From: an uncultured Coriobacteriales bacterium | Lineage (GTDB): Bacteria; Actinomycetota; Coriobacteriia; Coriobacteriales; UMGS124 | Length of the DNA: 5,704 bases | NCBI GenBank assembly: GCA_934662525.1 | Contig: CAKUKJ010000178.1 | Span: 1 to 5,704, forward strand | Direction: 5' to 3' | Shown: piece after piece, positions 4,576 through 5,704 of the stretch | Position numbering within the stretch: the stretch's first letter is position 1 | Layout: the number at the start of each line of letters is the position of its first letter | Notes under the pieces: model-generated | Databases searched by the model: none | What the model saw: the letters and a program-made list of their open reading frames with translations, nothing else | What the model was told of the DNA's origin: nothing | Made by a program: the position numbers and the translations under genes

Positions 4576-5704
4576 ATGTCGAATTTCTCGCGCAGGAACT
4601 TCGTCAAGGGCGCCAGCTTTGTCGGTGCGGCCGTTGCCGCCAGCGCTGCCGCTGTACCCGCGCTGGCCGACGAGGCGACTGAGGTCGTCTACCCCGAGGG
4701 CTTGCAGGCATCTGACTTTGAGGAATCGCCTGTCGAGCTTGCGCCTATCACCGAGTTCGCCGCTGAGTACACCTATGATGTCGTGGTCATCGGCGCTGGC
4801 ACGGGCGGTGTTCCTGCGGCCCTGTCTGCGGTGGAGGAGGGTGCTACGGCTTGCTGTCTGCAAAAGGAGAGCGCACCTCTTTCGCAGGGCGGTACCTCCA
4901 CCGGCATCATGCTCGACGAGAGCGATGAGCAAGGCGTGAACAATCACATGCAGGGCTTTATCGAAGACTGCCATTGGCGTGCCGATCGTGGTCTTGCCCG
5001 CTTCTACTATGACCACTCCGGCGAGACCATGCGTTGGATGGAGGTCCGTTCCATGGAGGCTGGCTTCCCGCCGTATAGTATCGGCGAGACCACCTATGAG
5101 TATGAGGACGGCACCAAGTGCACGAAGCGCTCCAACCGCTTTGGCCCCAAGCCGTACACGAACAACGAGCTTATCAACGTCCTTGCCAAGCTGGCCGAGG
5201 AGCGTGGCGTGGATTTCTACTACAGCTGCCCGGGCGTCCAGCTCATTCAAGATGAGTCCGGTGCGGTGACCGGCGTTGTGGGCAAGAACGAGGCAGGGGA
5301 GTACATCAGGTTCAACGCTGCCAAGGGCGTCATCGTATCCACCGGTGACTATCAGAACAACCAGAGCTTGGTCGAGCGCTACTGCCCCGACGTGAAGGAG
5401 TTCGATCGCAAGCAGACGGGCAAGACGGGCGACGGCATCCTTATGACCATGGCAATCGGTGCGGGCTTTGTGCCGGTGGGCCACTCGCACATGATGCATG
5501 ACTTCGATTCGGGTCCCATGTTCAACGAGCCCTTCCTCACCGTCAACGAGAACGGCGAGCGCTTTATGAACGAGGACGCCGAGTTCGAGCAGCTCAACAA
5601 CGAGCTGCGCTATCAGCCCAAGCCTGGCTGGTATTCGCAGATTTTCGATTCGAACTATGTCGACCAGGTGACTGAATGGGGCGGCAAGCCCACCGACCCT
5701 GAGA
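4576..5704 (+). CDS. Tat-exported FAD-dependent reductase, fumarate/urocanate reductase superfamily (3' end outside window)
   Basis: ATG at 4576, preceded by AAGGAG (4564-4569) at 6 nt spacing; 376 codons are visible with no stop. Residues 1-31 are a Tat signal: SRRNFVK (5-11), a hydrophobic Ala-rich stretch, and ALA at 29-31 before the likely cleavage, so the folded, FAD-loaded protein is exported. The FAD-binding beta-alpha-beta unit is DVVVIGAGTGG (68-78, GxGxxG at 73-78), followed by SQGGTSTG (103-110), VIVSTGDY (252-259), TGKTGDGI (281-288) and VNENGERFMNE (323-333), the motif order of the flavoprotein fumarate reductase family. No CxxCH haem motif and no FMN-binding domain are present in the visible part, so electrons must come from a separate donor, usually a membrane cytochrome. 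By eye the residues matching Shewanella FccA Glu378, Arg381 and Arg402 are not conserved, so the acceptor is probably not fumarate. Family members are usually about 500-600 residues, so roughly two thirds is seen. It is divergent from the LuxR gene that probably controls it. Superfamily and export are firm; substrate is unknown. Confidence 0.93.
   Translation, partial: MSNFSRRNFVKGASFVGAAVAASAAAVPALADEATEVVYPEGLQASDFEESPVELAPITEFAAEYTYDVVVIGAGTGGVPAALSAVEEGATACCLQKESAPLSQGGTSTGIMLDESDEQGVNNHMQGFIEDCHWRADRGLARFYYDHSGETMRWMEVRSMEAGFPPYSIGETTYEYEDGTKCTKRSNRFGPKPYTNNELINVLAKLAEERGVDFYYSCPGVQLIQDESGAVTGVVGKNEAGEYIRFNAAKGVIVSTGDYQNNQSLVERYCPDVKEFDRKQTGKTGDGILMTMAIGAGFVPVGHSHMMHDFDSGPMFNEPFLTVNENGERFMNEDAEFEQLNNELRYQPKPGWYSQIFDSNYVDQVTEWGGKPTDPE

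Noticed and set aside
4448..4939. A 163-codon plus-strand frame overlapping the flavoprotein start
   Set aside because: It is out of frame with the Tat signal and FAD motif, and it is rich in Arg, Ser and Leu as expected of a shadow.
4477..5499. A 340-codon open frame on the minus strand opposite the flavoprotein gene
   Set aside because: It is antisense to an unmistakable Tat/FAD protein, and its composition is that of a shadow frame.
4576..5704. Naming the flavoprotein as fumarate reductase (frdA or fccA)
   Set aside because: Catalytic positions appear substituted and no haem domain is visible, so a specific symbol is not justified.

Overview
This window reads as chromosomal DNA from a GC-rich, anaerobic, gut-type actinobacterium, most likely class Coriobacteriia (Eggerthellaceae or a relative). 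The main reason is the right half: a membrane-embedded LuxR-type regulator faces a Tat-exported FAD reductase of the fumarate/urocanate reductase superfamily. That pairing is characteristic of Eggerthella, Slackia, Gordonibacter and relatives. The assignment is inference from gene content and codon use. No rRNA, tRNA, CRISPR or mobile element is visible.

Layout. (1) Positions 3-1397, + strand: the 3' part of an uncharacterised protein that looks like a beta-propeller; its start lies before the window. (2) Positions 1398-1652: a gap with a strong hairpin (likely terminator), then a promoter with a 19-bp spacer holding a dyad, the layout used by MerR-family regulators, then a second long inverted repeat. 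(3) Positions 1653-2579, +: a complete DUF3737-family protein, a very regular beta-helix with about eleven coils of 19-21 residues. (4) Positions 2580-2647: a short convergent gap with a composite hairpin. (5) Positions 2648-4144, -: a 498-residue regulator with about 11-12 membrane segments and a C-terminal LuxR-type DNA-binding domain. (6) Positions 4145-4575: a 431-bp divergent control region rich in dyads and repeats. (7) Position 4576 to the window end, +: the first 376 codons of a Tat-signal flavoprotein reductase, which runs off the window.

How the genes may work together. The divergent LuxR/flavoprotein pair looks like a substrate-sensing module: the membrane regulator probably senses a small molecule and switches on an exported FAD reductase that uses that molecule, or a related one, as electron acceptor. 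The reductase keeps the FAD-binding motifs but, by eye, lacks the arginine/glutamate residues that define fumarate reduction, so its acceptor is probably not fumarate. The DUF3737 gene appears to be a separate transcription unit under its own stress- or ligand-type promoter. Nothing visible links the first gene to the others. The most interesting part of the window is the divergent control region together with the reductase whose substrate is unknown.
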